Source of the DNA: Albibacterium profundi
Lineage (GTDB): Bacteria > Bacteroidota > Bacteroidia > Sphingobacteriales > Sphingobacteriaceae
Length of the DNA stretch: 64,000 nt
Direction of reading: 5' to 3'
Assembly (NCBI RefSeq): GCF_042159835.1
Contig: NZ_JBBVGT010000002.1
Coordinates: forward strand, 1,984,001 to 2,048,000
Positions 1 through 7,850 of this stretch are shown here, in pieces. Each line of letters begins with the position of its first letter. Position 1 is the stretch's first letter. The position numbers and the translations under genes were made by a program. Under the pieces are notes generated by a model. It worked only from the letters and a program-made list of their open reading frames with translations, was not told where the DNA came from and did not search any database.

Positions 1-150
1 GGTGAACGGCTTGCCATCGATGGCAATGTCCACTCGCTTTTCAGCTTTGTTTTCACTAATCGTAAAGCCGCTGTCTTGAGCGTAGCTTGTAACACTCAAG
101 CCTATCAGCAGGGCACCGACTAGGCACCATCTCTTCCGTACGTCTTTCAT
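1..150 (-). CDS. DUF6807 (PmoA-like) secreted protein, N-terminal part only
   Basis: Only the first 50 codons lie in the window; the gene runs off the left edge. The start is an ATG at 150-148 on the minus strand. The product opens with a basic stretch and a hydrophobic core ending in SYAQ, a Sec signal peptide of about 25 residues. It is followed by RVDIAIDGKPFT, which resembles the opening strand of DUF6807 proteins (misleadingly named methane oxygenase PmoA). These are common in Bacteroidota and Planctomycetota beside Gfo/Idh/MocA oxidoreductases, as here, where the oxidoreductase ends 18 bp upstream on the same strand. The biochemical role of the family is not established. The assignment rests on a short segment and on context. 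Confidence 0.55.
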   Translation of the reverse strand, partial: MKDVRKRWCLVGALLIGLSVTSYAQDSGFTISENKAEKRVDIAIDGKPFT

Positions 151-167
151 CTTTTGGTATGTGCCGT

Positions 168-1520
168 TTAACTCGTAATCACCTCTTGTGTTTTATCGTC
201 AAAGGTTACCTTTTTGCCGGTCTGCATCGCTATTCTAGACATGATATTGGCGACAGAATGGTTGTAGCCTGCTTCAACAGAAGCATTTGGCGTCTCCCGA
301 CTACGCACACATTCCATCCAATTACGCATATGCATCGAAGTCATCGGATCACTTCCTGTATTCGCGGCAGTTTCCGCTTTCGCATCGGTTCCCAGTGTAA
401 AGGGAGTTAGTAAATTAGCTTCCATTCCCATTGCTGAAGCATGACCTTCTGTTAATCCTCCTTCTGATGTTACCTCATTGGTATCTAGGTTCAACATGCC
501 GCCATTGGAATAATAGAGCTCTTTTATACCACCTGCTGAATTGGTAAAGCGTGATGAATACCGTACCTGAAAGCCGCTCGTCATATCATCGTTCGGTCCG
601 TAGTCCATCACGGCGGTTACCGTATCCGGATTTGTGCGACCGTCCTTCCACATATAGATTCCACCATTGGCAACCACACTTCTCGGATGTTTAAATCCGC
701 TAAACCAATGGACCGTGTCAATCTGATGAGCCATCCATTGTCCCCAAATTCCTGATGAATAAGGCCAGAACAAGCGATACTCTAAATATTTGCGCGGATC
801 CCAGGCAACTTTACGCCGGTTCATTAAAAAGCGTTCCCAATCGGTATCTTGCTCTCGAATCTCACTCACTAATTTGGGTAACCGCCAGCGCCCGGGCTGA
901 TTGACATTCCAGGTCATCTCTACCATGTTAATATCTCCAAATTTCCCTGACTTGATGTAATCATTTGCCGCGATGTAATTGGGGGCACTTCGACGTTGCG
1001 ATCCTACTTGCAAAACTTTCCCTGTATCCTGAACAGCTTTCAACAATATTTTTGCGTCTTCCATCGTTTCAGCCATCGGCTTTTCAACATAAACATCCAT
1101 ATTATGCCGAACCGCTTGTTCAGCCATCAATGCATGTTGAAAGTCTGCCGTACTGATAATTACTGCATCTATTCCCTTGTTAGCGTAGAGTTCATCATTA
1201 TTCCGGAACTTCTTGATCGTGTTGCCAGATTTTTCTTTGACAAAGGCTACCGCTTCGTCACGGCGACGGTTCCATATATCAGAAACGCCCACAAACTCAA
1301 AATTAAGCTCCTTCGCATAATTCATGAATGAGGGGTATAGTGACGATTTGAACCGTTGTGAAAAACCAATAATCCCCACTTGGACTCGGTCATTAGCGCC
1401 CATAATTCTTCCATAGCTTTTGGCACTAATTCCCATGGCAGATAATCCAATGACTCCAGCACCCAGTGATGCGTTTTTAATAAATTTACGACGCGTTTGT
1501 TCGTTTTTTTTATTTATCAT
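168..1520 (-). CDS. Tat-exported Gfo/Idh/MocA family oxidoreductase
   Basis: A 450-residue NAD(P)-dependent sugar oxidoreductase of the Gfo/Idh/MocA family. The N-terminus has a twin-arginine motif (RRKFIK at residues 10-15) followed by a hydrophobic alanine/glycine-rich stretch, so export by Tat is expected. A Rossmann fold starts near residue 46 (VGIIGFSQR), and the family signature EKP is at residues 146-148 (YVEKPMAE). The C-terminal two-thirds fits the alpha/beta substrate domain. The twin-arginine subgroup is frequent in Bacteroidota sugar and glycan catabolism loci, and the flanking DUF6807 protein, cupin and sulfatase fit that setting. The substrate cannot be read from the sequence. 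The three minus-strand genes at 1-1861 are closely spaced and may be one operon. Confidence 0.85.
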   Translation of the reverse strand: MINKKNEQTRRKFIKNASLGAGVIGLSAMGISAKSYGRIMGANDRVQVGIIGFSQRFKSSLYPSFMNYAKELNFEFVGVSDIWNRRRDEAVAFVKEKSGNTIKKFRNNDELYANKGIDAVIISTADFQHALMAEQAVRHNMDVYVEKPMAETMEDAKILLKAVQDTGKVLQVGSQRRSAPNYIAANDYIKSGKFGDINMVEMTWNVNQPGRWRLPKLVSEIREQDTDWERFLMNRRKVAWDPRKYLEYRLFWPYSSGIWGQWMAHQIDTVHWFSGFKHPRSVVANGGIYMWKDGRTNPDTVTAVMDYGPNDDMTSGFQVRYSSRFTNSAGGIKELYYSNGGMLNLDTNEVTSEGGLTEGHASAMGMEANLLTPFTLGTDAKAETAANTGSDPMTSMHMRNWMECVRSRETPNASVEAGYNHSVANIMSRIAMQTGKKVTFDDKTQEVITS

Positions 1521-1561
1521 AATTTAGGTTGTTACTATATTTTTTTAAGGTTTGGCCCCGT

Positions 1562-1861
1562 TTATTCCCCTTGTGTCAGCATGCAGAGACTGTCGACTGG
1601 TGCTTCTACTGAATGCATCACTTCCACCGGGATGTCTACTTCATCATATTGGTCAAGTTCAATCGTTCGATTTGCTTCTTTATAAACTACCGAACCTTCC
1701 AGAACGGTCAGCTTCGATTTAATGCGCGCTTTATGCTCTTTCAAAACCATTCCTTTACTGAAACCCATGATCAGAACTTTGAACCCTGAACCTTGATGGA
1801 TGGATTGGGCAACCGGCCCCTTCGATGTCTTTAGTTTTTCTTTTACTTCTTTGATTGTCAT
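1562..1861 (-). CDS. small cupin-domain protein
   Basis: A protein of about 99 residues with a single-domain cupin pattern: GMVLKEHKARIKSKLTVLEG followed by D-x-Y-D and IPVEVMHSVEA, giving a plausible His/Glu/His metal set. I chose the ATG at 1861 (MTIKEV), preceded by an A/G-rich stretch; an in-frame ATG at 1897 would add 12 residues. It lies 41 bp upstream of the oxidoreductase on the same strand and may start that transcription unit. Small cupins of this kind often act as sugar isomerases, quercetinase-like enzymes or ligand sensors, and no specific role can be assigned. It is divergent from the sulfatase gene at 1930. Confidence 0.7.
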   Translation of the reverse strand: MTIKEVKEKLKTSKGPVAQSIHQGSGFKVLIMGFSKGMVLKEHKARIKSKLTVLEGSVVYKEANRTIELDQYDEVDIPVEVMHSVEAPVDSLCMLTQGE

Positions 1862-1929
1862 AGTCTTTTCTTTTTGTTGATTGCGACCTGATTTCATAAA
1901 AATAACAAAAAAGATAGTAAATTTAACAT

Positions 1930-3360
1930 ATGAGTATACCTAATACGCGTATTATCTATCGCATCGCTTTCTTTTTGATCTTATTTGGAAGCATTCAGGC
2001 CCGAGCTACAGAATTTCCCGATCCTCAAGACAAGCCCAATATCATTCTAATTTTTATTGACGATATGGGCTGGTCAGATCTTTCGAGTTTTGGGAATACA
2101 GAAGCCAGTACACCGAATATAGATCAACTGGCATCAGAGGGAATCAGCTTTGATCAATTTTATGTCAACGCACCTATCTGTTCCCCTTCGCGGACCGCTA
2201 TATTGACGGGCACCTATCCGCAACGCTGGGATATTACTTCGTTTCTATCCAACCGCAAGCACAATGCCGAACGTGGCGTTGCCAACTGGTTGGATACGTC
2301 TGCACCTACACTAGCAAAAGACCTAAAGAGAGCAGGATACGCAACCGGTCACTTCGGTAAATGGCATATGGGTGGACAAAGGGATGTTGATGAAGCACCG
2401 GCGATTACAGAATACGGATTTGACCAATCGCTCACTAATTTTGAGGGGATGGGCCCCAAGTTATTACCGCTGACTAAAAATGCAACGGGGGATGTAGGTC
2501 GTATTTGGGAGGATGCAGAGCGACTCGGCGGACCCTATACTTGGATGCAGCGTTCGGAGATTACCGGCGGTTTTATTACCGCTGCTATCGACTTTATGGA
2601 GCAGTCGAAAAGAGATGATACTCCATTTTATGTAAATGTTTGGCCCGACGATGTTCACAGTCCTTTTTGGCCGCCTTTTGAAGATTACGACCTAACCAAA
2701 AAGGATAGTAAGAGAGCACTCTATTTGGCCGTTCTTGAAGCAATGGATAAGCAATTCGGGGAGCTTTTTGATTATGTAAGAAATGACGAAGAGCTTCGGG
2801 AGAACACCTTAATTATTTTTTGCTCTGACAATGGTCCCGAACCAGGAGCCGGAACCTCTGGAGATCTTCGAGGTTTCAAAGGACATTTATACGAAGGCGG
2901 CATCCGTTCTTCTTTGATTGTATGGGGACCCGGTTTTATTCCAAAATCTGAGCGTGGAACTCGCAATAGTCAGAATTACTTTACGGCGATCGACTTGAAG
3001 CCTTCGGTTTTGGAACTTGCTGGAGTAGGGGTGCCAAAAAGTGAGCTAGCTGACGGAGAAAGTATCTTATCAACATTGCTCGGTAAAACCCGACAATCAA
3101 GACAATCGCCTGTATTCTGGTCGCGTCCACCCGACCGAAAGACCTTTAAAGATTTTGATAAACCCTTACCGGATCTCGCTGTTCGAGAAGGCGACTTTAA
3201 ATTGCTTTGTGACTTTGACGGCGGTAGACCGGAACTCTTTGATCTGACAAAGGATCCACAAGAAAGAAATAATATTGTAGAACAGAATCCGAAAAGAGTC
3301 AAGGAAATGACGAAGAAGGTCACCGAATGGTATGAGAAAATTCTGTCTATTCAGCTCTAA
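1930..3360 (+). CDS. secreted sulfatase (family S1, formylglycine type)
   Basis: A 476-residue type I sulfatase that hydrolyses sulfate esters, probably on glycans, in the periplasm. A hydrophobic signal peptide occupies residues 1-26. Metal-binding aspartates are at 44-45 (FIDDMGW). The formylglycine motif is C84-S-P-S-R88, so maturation needs a formylglycine-generating enzyme encoded elsewhere. GKWHMGG gives K144 and H146, and CSDNG gives D300 and N301 of the second metal-binding segment. The C-terminal subdomain carries LFDLTKDPQE, typical of sulfatases. The length is usual and all catalytic residues checked are present. It is divergent from the cupin gene. Its 3' end overlaps the convergent gene at 3347 by 14 bp. 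The sulfated substrate is unknown. Confidence 0.92.
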   Translation: MSIPNTRIIYRIAFFLILFGSIQARATEFPDPQDKPNIILIFIDDMGWSDLSSFGNTEASTPNIDQLASEGISFDQFYVNAPICSPSRTAILTGTYPQRWDITSFLSNRKHNAERGVANWLDTSAPTLAKDLKRAGYATGHFGKWHMGGQRDVDEAPAITEYGFDQSLTNFEGMGPKLLPLTKNATGDVGRIWEDAERLGGPYTWMQRSEITGGFITAAIDFMEQSKRDDTPFYVNVWPDDVHSPFWPPFEDYDLTKKDSKRALYLAVLEAMDKQFGELFDYVRNDEELRENTLIIFCSDNGPEPGAGTSGDLRGFKGHLYEGGIRSSLIVWGPGFIPKSERGTRNSQNYFTAIDLKPSVLELAGVGVPKSELADGESILSTLLGKTRQSRQSPVFWSRPPDRKTFKDFDKPLPDLAVREGDFKLLCDFDGGRPELFDLTKDPQERNNIVEQNPKRVKEMTKKVTEWYEKILSIQL

Positions 3361-3913
3361 TCCACCCCGTTTTACTATTAGTTGATTCTATTTGAGGAAA
3401 AATGTCGTCCGCTGAATTCGGAATTCCATCTGTTCCAGATGAATAGAGCAGGTATTTATCTCCTAGGTTTTTGTAATTATAATAGGTGTTTTCCTTCTTT
3501 TGGATGGTCTGCGTAGGGTCGTTGATGAAAATAAGTTGGTCGCCCCCTTGAAGTTGCGTCAAACTATCGGGATAGACATTATTCTCAAGCTTATAATATT
3601 CTATGTCCTTTATTAATGAGTTCAACTGCATCTGAGCATGCTTCTCCCAGCCTTTTTTACCCATGTCGGATTTAAACCCAATGTAATATAATGAAGAATA
3701 AATTCCTACCGTAAACAAAATACACACGATTCCAATTATCGTTAAGACCTTGTCTTTGTATTTCAAAATCCCCATTAAGGTCAGAGCAACTCCTACAAAA
3801 AAGCCAATCAAAGGTATTAGACCCAGCAGGCCAAGCAAATAGGGAGGTTTAGTTTTTTTGGGTAGATATACTCTATTTGTGGGTTCAGAGTTTTTAGAAA
3901 TGTTCTCGTCCAT
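3347..3913 (-). CDS. membrane protein with pseudopilin (GspG-like) C-terminal segment
   Basis: A 188-residue protein of unknown function. The first 30 residues are polar and proline-rich. Two hydrophobic helices follow (about residues 25-48 and 55-77). The soluble C-terminus runs through INSLIKDIEYYKLENNVYPD, then a TQLQGG segment and LLYSSGTDGIPNSADDI. That tail resembles the C-terminal domain of type II secretion pseudopilin G, in which an amphipathic helix is followed by YP.sLxxL and a GPDG.xxT..DD-like loop. There is no prepilin peptidase site and no other secretion gene nearby, so it is not a pseudopilin itself. DUF4190-type two-helix proteins fused to such tails occur in Bacteroidota. 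Tail-to-tail overlap with the sulfatase gene is 14 bp. Confidence 0.7.
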   Translation of the reverse strand: MDENISKNSEPTNRVYLPKKTKPPYLLGLLGLIPLIGFFVGVALTLMGILKYKDKVLTIIGIVCILFTVGIYSSLYYIGFKSDMGKKGWEKHAQMQLNSLIKDIEYYKLENNVYPDSLTQLQGGDQLIFINDPTQTIQKKENTYYNYKNLGDKYLLYSSGTDGIPNSADDIFPQIESTNSKTGWIRAE

Positions 3914-4042
3914 AGTAAGTACTGTCGCTAATGTTTAGATTAGCAAAGCAGTCCATTTTGCTAATCTACATACAATCGTGGTTGTCTTTTGGTTTATAAT
4001 TATGTAAATATAGCAAAATTGTGAGAACCGTCTATAAGTATT

Positions 4043-4834
4043 TTAAATTTTAAGATTATGATTTTCCTTCTCCGCTTTTTCAATAATACCGAAATCTGTT
4101 AGGATTAATGCAGCACCCTTTTTAACACATACATCTTGCTCGAAATGAACGGATGGCTGGCCGTCTGCTGTCCGAATCGTCCATTTATCGTCTGCGGTGT
4201 AAATGTGCGGCGTTCCTAGGTTAATCATAGGCTCAATCGCGATTACCAGGTTTTCTTTCAGTATTTTACCCTGACCCGGTCTTCCATAATTTGGGATTTC
4301 TGGTGGAGTCTCATGTAGGTCTTTTCCTAGACCGTGCCCGACAAGCTCTTTGACAACACCATAGTTAAATTGTTCGACATGCGATTGGATGGCATGGCCG
4401 ATATCACCGATTCGGTTGCCGTGAATAGCCTTTTCAATACCTTTTGAAAGTGATTCCTTGGTTGTTTTTACGAGTTGTAGGATTTCGCTAGATGTATCAC
4501 CAAGGACGAAGGTGTAGGCTTGATCTCCGTGGTAACCGTTTTTATAAGCTCCTACGTCAACTGAAACAAGATCTCCGTCTTTCAAAGAAGTTTTATTCGG
4601 CAATCCGTGAACTACAACATCGTTGACCGAGGTGCAAATATGGTAGGGGAATCCATTGTATTGATGAAAGGAAGGGATCGCCCCATGGTCTCTTATAAAT
4701 GTATTAGCGTAGACATCAAGGTCCAGTGTGCTTAGCCCCGGTTTAAGAATACTGGCTATAGCAGCAAGAGTCTTGCTCACTATCATGGCGCTTTCGCCGA
4801 TTAATGCAACTTCTTCTTCTGTTTTATAATTCAT
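4043..4834 (-). CDS. map: type I methionine aminopeptidase
   Basis: A 263-residue cytoplasmic metalloprotease that removes the initiator methionine from nascent proteins. The five metal ligands of the pita-bread fold are visible: D93 (VSVDVG), D104 (YHGDQAY), H167 (VGHGLG), E201 (AIEPMI) and E232 (HFEQDV). The substrate-binding histidine is H76 (VVHGLP). There is no N-terminal zinc-finger or SH3-binding extension, so this is the short bacterial type (about 260 residues). It lies 5 bp downstream of nhaA and is likely cotranscribed. In many Bacteroidota a map copy sits in the ribosomal protein cluster, so this may be a second, non-ribosomal-cluster copy; that cannot be checked within the window. 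Confidence 0.95.
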   Translation of the reverse strand: MNYKTEEEVALIGESAMIVSKTLAAIASILKPGLSTLDLDVYANTFIRDHGAIPSFHQYNGFPYHICTSVNDVVVHGLPNKTSLKDGDLVSVDVGAYKNGYHGDQAYTFVLGDTSSEILQLVKTTKESLSKGIEKAIHGNRIGDIGHAIQSHVEQFNYGVVKELVGHGLGKDLHETPPEIPNYGRPGQGKILKENLVIAIEPMINLGTPHIYTADDKWTIRTADGQPSVHFEQDVCVKKGAALILTDFGIIEKAEKENHNLKI

Positions 4835-4839
4835 ACAGC

Positions 4840-6000
4840 TTAGGATTTTAATTTTCTTGTGCTATTTAATAGTGTATATCCAATTATCCCTGAAAGTAGG
4901 GAAGCAACCAAGATGGAAAACTTGGCTTCGGCAATTAGAGTTTCGTTGGCGAAAGACAGAAGGGCGATGAAAATTGCCATGGTGAAACCGACTCCCGCTA
5001 GTGACCCTAGTCCGATAATATGTTTCCAGTTGGCATTGGCCGGTAGTTGAGCGATGTTGAGCTTGGTTGCTAGTTTCGACATCAGCAGAACACCAACGGG
5101 TTTCCCGATACAGAGTCCGACAATAATACCCAACCCTAATGGCGATAACAGTCCGTCAAGCATGGTGCTTTCAAATCGGATGTTCGTATTGGCTAGTGCA
5201 AACAGCGGCACAATCAGGAAGTTAACAGGTGTGATAAGTACATGTTCCAGCTTAAGCAATGGTGATTTTTTTGGATTGCTTTCTCCCATTGGGATCGTCA
5301 TCGCCGTGACAACCCCAGCAATAGTTGCATGAATGCCCGAATGGTGAATAAAATACCAAATGAAAAGACCAGGTACTAGATAGAAGGTAAGTGAACGTAT
5401 CCCCAATCTATTAAATACGACCAGCAATAGAACGATAGCCGCAGCGTATCCCAAATAGGCTATCTGTAATTCAGCAGAGTAGAAGAGGGCGATCACCAAG
5501 ATCGCGATCAGATCATCCACAATAGCCAAAGCAGCCAAGAATATTTTTAACGAAGATGGGACTTTATCCCCTAAGGTCGCGAGAATCGCGAGCGCAAACG
5601 CAATATCCGTGGCCATTGGAATTCCCCAGCCGCTTGCCGTTTCTGTATTCGCATTTAAAAATAGATAGACACCTGCCGGAATTAATGCTCCGCCGAAGGC
5701 GCTGAGAATCGGTAATGCCGCTTGGCGCGGCGTAGATAAGCCACCGTTGATAACTTCTCTTTTTATCTCCAGTCCGACTAACAGGAAAAAGATAGCCATG
5801 AGTCCGTCATTTATCCAGAGCGCGACAGGGTATCTTAAATGAACCGAAGACGACTCAAAGCCTAAAGGCAAACTAAGAAGTTCATCAAATGAAGGCCCCC
5901 ATGGTGAGTTCGCTAAAATGAGTGAAATGATTACACAAAGAAACAGGATTACCCCCGAACTCGACGCTGAATTGAAGAATTTCTTAAAGATCTTTTTCAT
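4840..6000 (-). CDS. nhaA: Na+/H+ antiporter NhaA
   Basis: A 386-residue inner-membrane antiporter that extrudes Na+ in exchange for protons and supports pH and sodium homeostasis. It has about 12 hydrophobic helices. The transport-site pair D162-D163 lies in LAIVDDLIAILVI, aligning with D163-D164 of the E. coli protein. GIPMATDIAFALAIL carries the unwound helix IV motif and FFLLVGLEIKRE the conserved helix II region. The length is normal and the start ATG at 6000-5998 is followed by a basic N-terminus. It probably leads a two-gene operon with map (gap 5 bp). The 122-bp region to the divergent AraC gene would hold promoters for both directions. Confidence 0.96.
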   Translation of the reverse strand: MKKIFKKFFNSASSSGVILFLCVIISLILANSPWGPSFDELLSLPLGFESSSVHLRYPVALWINDGLMAIFFLLVGLEIKREVINGGLSTPRQAALPILSAFGGALIPAGVYLFLNANTETASGWGIPMATDIAFALAILATLGDKVPSSLKIFLAALAIVDDLIAILVIALFYSAELQIAYLGYAAAIVLLLVVFNRLGIRSLTFYLVPGLFIWYFIHHSGIHATIAGVVTAMTIPMGESNPKKSPLLKLEHVLITPVNFLIVPLFALANTNIRFESTMLDGLLSPLGLGIIVGLCIGKPVGVLLMSKLATKLNIAQLPANANWKHIIGLGSLAGVGFTMAIFIALLSFANETLIAEAKFSILVASLLSGIIGYTLLNSTRKLKS

Positions 6001-6122
6001 AAACTATCTAATCTATAATACTTACAAAGGTACCCTAGGTGACATGCACGCAAAAGTAAAAAATGGACATATCGAACGCGATTTAGGCTAGTTATGAGCT
6101 CTTTACCGTATATTTGTCGGAC

Positions 6123-6965
6123 ATGCCAATCAAATTATTAAAAAAGATAAAGCTCAGTCATTCACCCAATAACACATATGGGGTGGGGACGAATATGCTT
6201 TATAAGCAGTTCTCAAGTCGGCATGTTCTCGGCGCCTATATCTTTCCGTGTAGAGACTTAAAGTCTCGGCAAGCTCTATTTAATGATGGCTTTCCTTCCT
6301 TGATTTTTATGCCAAAATCCACAGACGGCGTTCGTCTTCAGAAGAAAGACGAAATCATTCATTTAAAGTCTGCTTGGGCTTGTTGCGGCATTATTCAGGA
6401 TACACATTGGGAGATTCCAGATGGGCTTGAATATATCTTCGTCCTACGCTTTAAACCTGCATCGTTTTATTCCTTATTTGAAATCGATCCGATTGTTTTT
6501 CAGTCAAATCCAGTTTGCAGTTTCCAGGATTTAGTTAGTGAAAAGTGGATGTCGGTTATTGATGAAATGTATCAAAAAGAAAGCCCGTTAGAGAAAGCCC
6601 AATTTTTGGATCATGTTCTTTCCTCACACAATACTGATGATTATCTACCTCATTTTTTGCAGGCGACTATTGATCATATCGAAGAACAGAAGGGAAATAC
6701 AACGGTATCAGATGTATTAAATGCATTAGATAATAAGGTAAACCATAAATGGCTACATCGTAATTTCGTGAAATATATGGGTTTGTCGCCTAAAAAGTAC
6801 ATCTCTCTTCAGCGATTCATTTATGCTTATGGAAGACATGGAGAGAACCGCTCTCGGAACTTGCTTGACACCGCCCTACGTTCTGGCTATTACGATTGCA
6901 ATCATTTTTTCAAAGACTTCAAACAATATATTGGTGTCACCCCAACCCAATATGCATGGGATTAA
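6123..6965 (+). CDS. AraC-family transcriptional regulator (DUF6597-like N-terminus)
   Basis: A protein of about 280 residues. The N-terminal 130 residues are a beta-rich sensor region that resembles DUF6597 (YIFPCRDLKSR, then WEIPDGLEYIFVLRFKP). The C-terminal 90 residues are the two-helix-turn-helix DNA-binding domain, ending in GYYDCNHFFKDFKQYIGVTP, close to the AraC signature. The open frame could start at a TTG at 6114; the ATG at 6123 is preferred because it is the first standard start codon. It is divergent from nhaA and lies 60 bp upstream of the membrane protein/phosphoesterase pair on the same strand, so it may control those genes. The ligand is unknown. Confidence 0.85.
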   Translation: MPIKLLKKIKLSHSPNNTYGVGTNMLYKQFSSRHVLGAYIFPCRDLKSRQALFNDGFPSLIFMPKSTDGVRLQKKDEIIHLKSAWACCGIIQDTHWEIPDGLEYIFVLRFKPASFYSLFEIDPIVFQSNPVCSFQDLVSEKWMSVIDEMYQKESPLEKAQFLDHVLSSHNTDDYLPHFLQATIDHIEEQKGNTTVSDVLNALDNKVNHKWLHRNFVKYMGLSPKKYISLQRFIYAYGRHGENRSRNLLDTALRSGYYDCNHFFKDFKQYIGVTPTQYAWD

Positions 6966-7025
6966 AGGATAGTTCGTATAATTTTTTACCTTAGCCGGTG
7001 AACTACTTATACTTTAATTACATTA

Positions 7026-7850
7026 ATGAATATCCTTACCACCACGTCGGTCCGGCGGATTCTTAACCTAGCCATTGTTTTACATGCTATAGGGCTGATG
7101 GTTGTCTTCTTTCGAGCTCATCACACCAATTTCGGGAATTATATGTTTATGGTGATGGAACTTGATCATGCGCGTGGCTTTGCCATTGAACGCATAACCA
7201 TCACAATTTTCGGAATCTTGACCCTTATTAATCTCTTCATTCCCCGAACTGTTTTTCTGGTACCTATATTCCTCTATATTCTGTTTGAGGCGTGGGCCGG
7301 CTATTATCAAGGTGGATATCACTTCAGTGAATGGACTTTAGGCGCACATGCCCTTCGTTATTTGCTTCCGTTCTCGGTCATTTTTCTTCTCCCTTGGCCC
7401 TTTAAACGAGTGTTTTCGTTGAAAATGCAAGCAAGTATTACATCCTGGTTATTACGAATCGGACTTGCAGTTGTCTTCATCACGCACGGACTCGAATGCT
7501 TGATGAAGAATCCGAAATTTATCGATCTTATTATCGGTTCCATGAACAACATCTTTGGTGTTAGGTGGAGTGAAGCAACAGCCATACAGATTATGCAAGT
7601 GATCGGTTGGGTGGACATTGTCGTAGCCATAGCCGTATTACTTAAGCCTCATAAATACCTGTTAGCATGGCTTTTATTCTGGTCGACGCTTACCGCCTTC
7701 TCACGAATGACTGCTCTGGGAACCGGGGCTTATACTGAAGTTTTAATGAGAGCTTCTCATATCCTAGCTCCATTGGCCGTCTATATGCTCAATCGCTATT
7801 TACATAACAAATCATACAATTACGATAAAACTAATCAACAACATGCTTAA
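7026..7850 (+). CDS. polytopic membrane protein of unknown function
   Basis: A 274-residue protein with about eight hydrophobic helices and short loops. The second half has LAVVFITHGLECLMKNPKF, a motif (VFITHGLE) also seen in DoxX-like proteins, then a paired helix WVDIVVAIAVLL and an LLAWLLFWSTLTAFSRM segment. It therefore resembles the DoxX/SURF4-like four-helix fold, here possibly duplicated, but I do not recognise a named family. There is no signal peptide beyond the first helix. Its last 8 bp overlap the start of the secreted phosphoesterase gene, so the two are translationally close and probably in one operon. A role in envelope or redox physiology is a guess from the DoxX-like resemblance only. 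Confidence 0.8.
   Translation: MNILTTTSVRRILNLAIVLHAIGLMVVFFRAHHTNFGNYMFMVMELDHARGFAIERITITIFGILTLINLFIPRTVFLVPIFLYILFEAWAGYYQGGYHFSEWTLGAHALRYLLPFSVIFLLPWPFKRVFSLKMQASITSWLLRIGLAVVFITHGLECLMKNPKFIDLIIGSMNNIFGVRWSEATAIQIMQVIGWVDIVVAIAVLLKPHKYLLAWLLFWSTLTAFSRMTALGTGAYTEVLMRASHILAPLAVYMLNRYLHNKSYNYDKTNQQHA

Noticed and set aside
159..1331. Plus-strand frames opposite the oxidoreductase gene
   Set aside because: They are shadows of the minus-strand coding sequence without start-site or family support.
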